DNA of 64,000 nt from CAYFKJ01 sp964343605 (GTDB taxonomy: Bacteria; Pseudomonadota; Alphaproteobacteria; UBA2966): positions 372,001 to 436,000 of the forward strand of contig CAYFKJ010000005.1 in the NCBI GenBank assembly GCA_964343605.1. The letters run 5' to 3'. Below, piece after piece: positions 63,401 through 64,000 of the stretch. Positions within the stretch are counted from its first letter, which is position 1, and every line of letters starts with the position of its first letter. The notes beneath the pieces were generated by a model that saw only the letters and a program-made list of their open reading frames with translations, had not been told where the DNA came from and did not search any database. The translations under genes were made by a program, and so were the position numbers.

Positions 63401-63481
63401 CTGGGCGCGCGCCGGTTCCGCAGCGGCAAACGACACGGCCGCCGCAACTACGAAGGCGCTGAGAAAACGAGCAAATTTCAC
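60458..63481 (-). CDS. Exported giant coiled-coil protein with SEL1 repeats
   Basis: This 1007-residue protein starts with a signal peptide (FLSAFVVAAAVSFAAAEPARA). Four SEL1-type tetratricopeptide repeats follow (about 30-190: YEIWLPLAEKGQPAAQRNIG, WYRRAAEQGFARAQANLG, WFTKAAKQNHQIAQYNLG, WYYQASRLGHRKAMEKLA). Some 580 residues of Ala/Glu/Lys/Arg come next, a very long single helix or coiled coil. Near the C-terminus are short Pro-rich repeats (PPSPIIVEEAK and variants), then further SEL1 repeats (about 915-990). It should span or measure a long distance in the periplasm, as TolA-like or envelope scaffold proteins do. Function is unknown. Confidence 0.85.
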   Translation of the reverse strand: MKFARFLSAFVVAAAVSFAAAEPARAQFASVQEAFDAGLAAYEVGDFAKAYEIWLPLAEKGQPAAQRNIGHLFRVGHGVPKDFKKALDWYRRAAEQGFARAQANLGNMYLRGQGTSQNPKEAIKWFTKAAKQNHQIAQYNLGMMYENGVGVEKSDVTALSWYYQASRLGHRKAMEKLALLISKGVTPAPTDTVPDPGEAERRAKEAAAEAKKRADEAAEAARKAETARKQAEAERRAAEIRRKAEAKRLAEEAQRLAEETKRLAEEKLKEEAAKAEAARAEAVKAEAAKAEAARVAAAAQQSSEVTQAERRALELKAAEDAAKAEADRKAADIARAEAARNAAEAAAAAAARKAAEVTAAKLEEEKAAALAAQQEAERKATEAVRAQVARTAAETAAKEAEERRLEAEQRRQAAEAAIAEAERKRKDLEATVAKAEERRKAAETLLAEQERLAKIAVAEAEKVRTAAKTAETEARKAEQELAAAIAKRQAVPSAILIEEAAETARKEAEERRKEAELQILKAKARIAAEKRAEEEERLRAEEAARVAAKVAAEAEARRKEAALEQAKAEAARREAEARRLAEEKRKAEEAAKARAAAEAERKRREEEEKRLAEEKRRAEELYARLKAEAEAEAEAKRKAEAARQLALDAKRKAEEEELRKRRAEEARIKAEAEAEVQRKAEEAKRKAEAEVAARLRAEAEKREAEEAKRLAAAEEARQKAEAEVAAREKAEAEKRAAEEAKRQAEAEAAAKQKAEVEQRKAEMAARLQAEAPKTVPPSPILVEEAKKDKVAALATDPEPTAGADETNAPTPAVEPAAEAPPPSPIIVEEAKQQAEAEVEAAKPPPPPSPVIVAEAQAEQIKKSTEGTSGGFNELETGGKTVRTAALAAEAITASNEPSANGPPPSGILDAGLLAYRARNYEAALDLWLPAAENGDSDAQFYVGGLYRDGAGVDEDLARAYLWWSLAAENGHQTAKRFLGELRAEMLPHELVGAQRLAELWEKNKKSP

Positions 63482-63516
63482 TGTCGCACGATTGATCTAG
63501 TTCGCCTCAAGCAGCA

Positions 63517-63987
63517 TCAATTCTGGATCTTCCAGGTGCCGTCAGGCTGGCGGCAGGCCGTGCCATAAGCTTCCTCCGTGCGGCCGCCGACCGTGATGGT
63601 CTGCTGGAATTCGCGGCAGTACGTGCCCTGCGCGGTCTGATAGGTACGTTGCGGCGTTACCGTACCGCTATTGCCCGAATCCGGATTCTTCCAGGTGTTC
63701 GACGTTCCGGACGGCTTGGTCTCCAGGGTTTGTTGCTGCGTTCGGTTCAGATACATCATATCGGCGCGGTCGAGGGTCTTGCCGACGCTGGATCCCGCCA
63801 AGGAACCGAGCAGGGCGCCCATGGCGATGCCGACGTCCCGGCCCTTGCCTTTGCCCAGTTGAGCACCCGCGACGGCACCGACAGCGGCACCCACGACGGT
63901 GCCGATTTTTTCTTTTTCACCCGCGCCTTCGCAGGCCGCGAGAGATAGAGCGATGATGCCGATGGCGGCGAATTTGACGTATTTCAT
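63517..63987 (-). CDS. Glycine-zipper lipoprotein (17-kDa surface antigen-like)
   Basis: This 156-residue protein has a lipoprotein signal (IGIIALSLAACEGAG, lipobox LAAC, acylated Cys about 19). A glycine-zipper segment of the 2TM type follows (IGTVVGAAVGAVAGAQLG and IAMGALLGSLAGSSVG, about 28-70), as in the 17-kDa rickettsial surface antigen family. The C-terminal 80 residues form a small beta domain with a Cys pair (GTYCREFQQTITVGGR and YGTACRQPDGTWKIQ), probably a disulfide in the periplasm. It lies 35 bases upstream of the SEL1-repeat gene on the same strand. Both are envelope proteins and probably share a transcript. Confidence 0.9.
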   Translation of the reverse strand: MKYVKFAAIGIIALSLAACEGAGEKEKIGTVVGAAVGAVAGAQLGKGKGRDVGIAMGALLGSLAGSSVGKTLDRADMMYLNRTQQQTLETKPSGTSNTWKNPDSGNSGTVTPQRTYQTAQGTYCREFQQTITVGGRTEEAYGTACRQPDGTWKIQN

Positions 63988-64000
63988 ACCTGCCTATGCC

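Overview
The window is GC-rich (clearly above 60% by eye) and tightly packed. It reads as the chromosome of a free-living alphaproteobacterium, most likely of the Rhodospirillales. This rests on the two-subunit indolepyruvate oxidoreductase with a long beta subunit, the xseB-ispA-dxs-tlyA run, the DUF1194 and DUF2784 proteins, several class III adenylate cyclases, and frequent TTG/GTG starts. The assignment is inference; no rRNA or tRNA gene was recognised. No prophage, insertion sequence or CRISPR array was seen.

Layout. 1-5.8 kb: the end of a peptide ABC importer operon (DppB fragment, DppC, DppD, DppF) followed by two near-identical amidohydrolases, an import-then-hydrolyse unit. 5.9-6.4 kb: a cold-shock protein, a terminator-like hairpin and a 55-residue basic protein. 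6.4-12.8 kb: poorly characterised genes, including a three-gene membrane/exported cluster, a HEAT-repeat protein, a multi-pass membrane protein, a small acidic protein and a single-domain response regulator. 12.8-16.6 kb: iorBA. 16.8-19.7 kb: a cyclase neighbourhood with a membrane-anchored adenylate cyclase, a tail-anchored partner, a DUF2784 protein and a protein that looks like a catalytically dead cyclase. 19.8-26.2 kb: DEAD-box helicase, acetyltransferase, MaoC hydratase, MFS transporter, FAD-linked 2-hydroxyacid dehydrogenase and Sua5. 26.2-32.1 kb: a beta-oxidation-like set (acyl-CoA dehydrogenase, MBL hydrolase, enoyl-CoA hydratase, acyl-CoA ligase) with a MerR-style promoter palindrome. 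32.1-36.2 kb: a six-TM adenylate cyclase and a methyltransferase/SDR pair bounded by AT-rich DNA, suggesting acquired DNA. 36.3-43.6 kb: TusA, an RND efflux pump with its adaptor, and a deacetylase/decarboxylase pair. 43.6-50.4 kb: isoprenoid and housekeeping genes. 50.4-54.6 kb: AhpD-like protein, aroC, fabI, a BrkB protein and a probable selenoprotein. 54.6-64.0 kb: a leftward run with a 3-hydroxyanthranilate dioxygenase-like protein, a DapA-family lyase, a molybdenum hydroxylase large subunit, a DUF1194 protein, a DnaJ-family chaperone, a giant coiled-coil SEL1 protein and a glycine-zipper lipoprotein.

The strongest unusual item is the gene at 53935-54615. It is interrupted only by one in-frame TGA, in a Thr-TGA-Pro-Tyr-Cys context inside a deiodinase-like thioredoxin fold, with a plausible bacterial SECIS hairpin just downstream. 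It is best read as a selenoprotein. Next in interest are the degenerate cyclase, the orphan molybdenum hydroxylase/lyase/dioxygenase cassette, matching palindromes at the AT-rich island, and palindromic operators upstream of iorA and the MBL gene.
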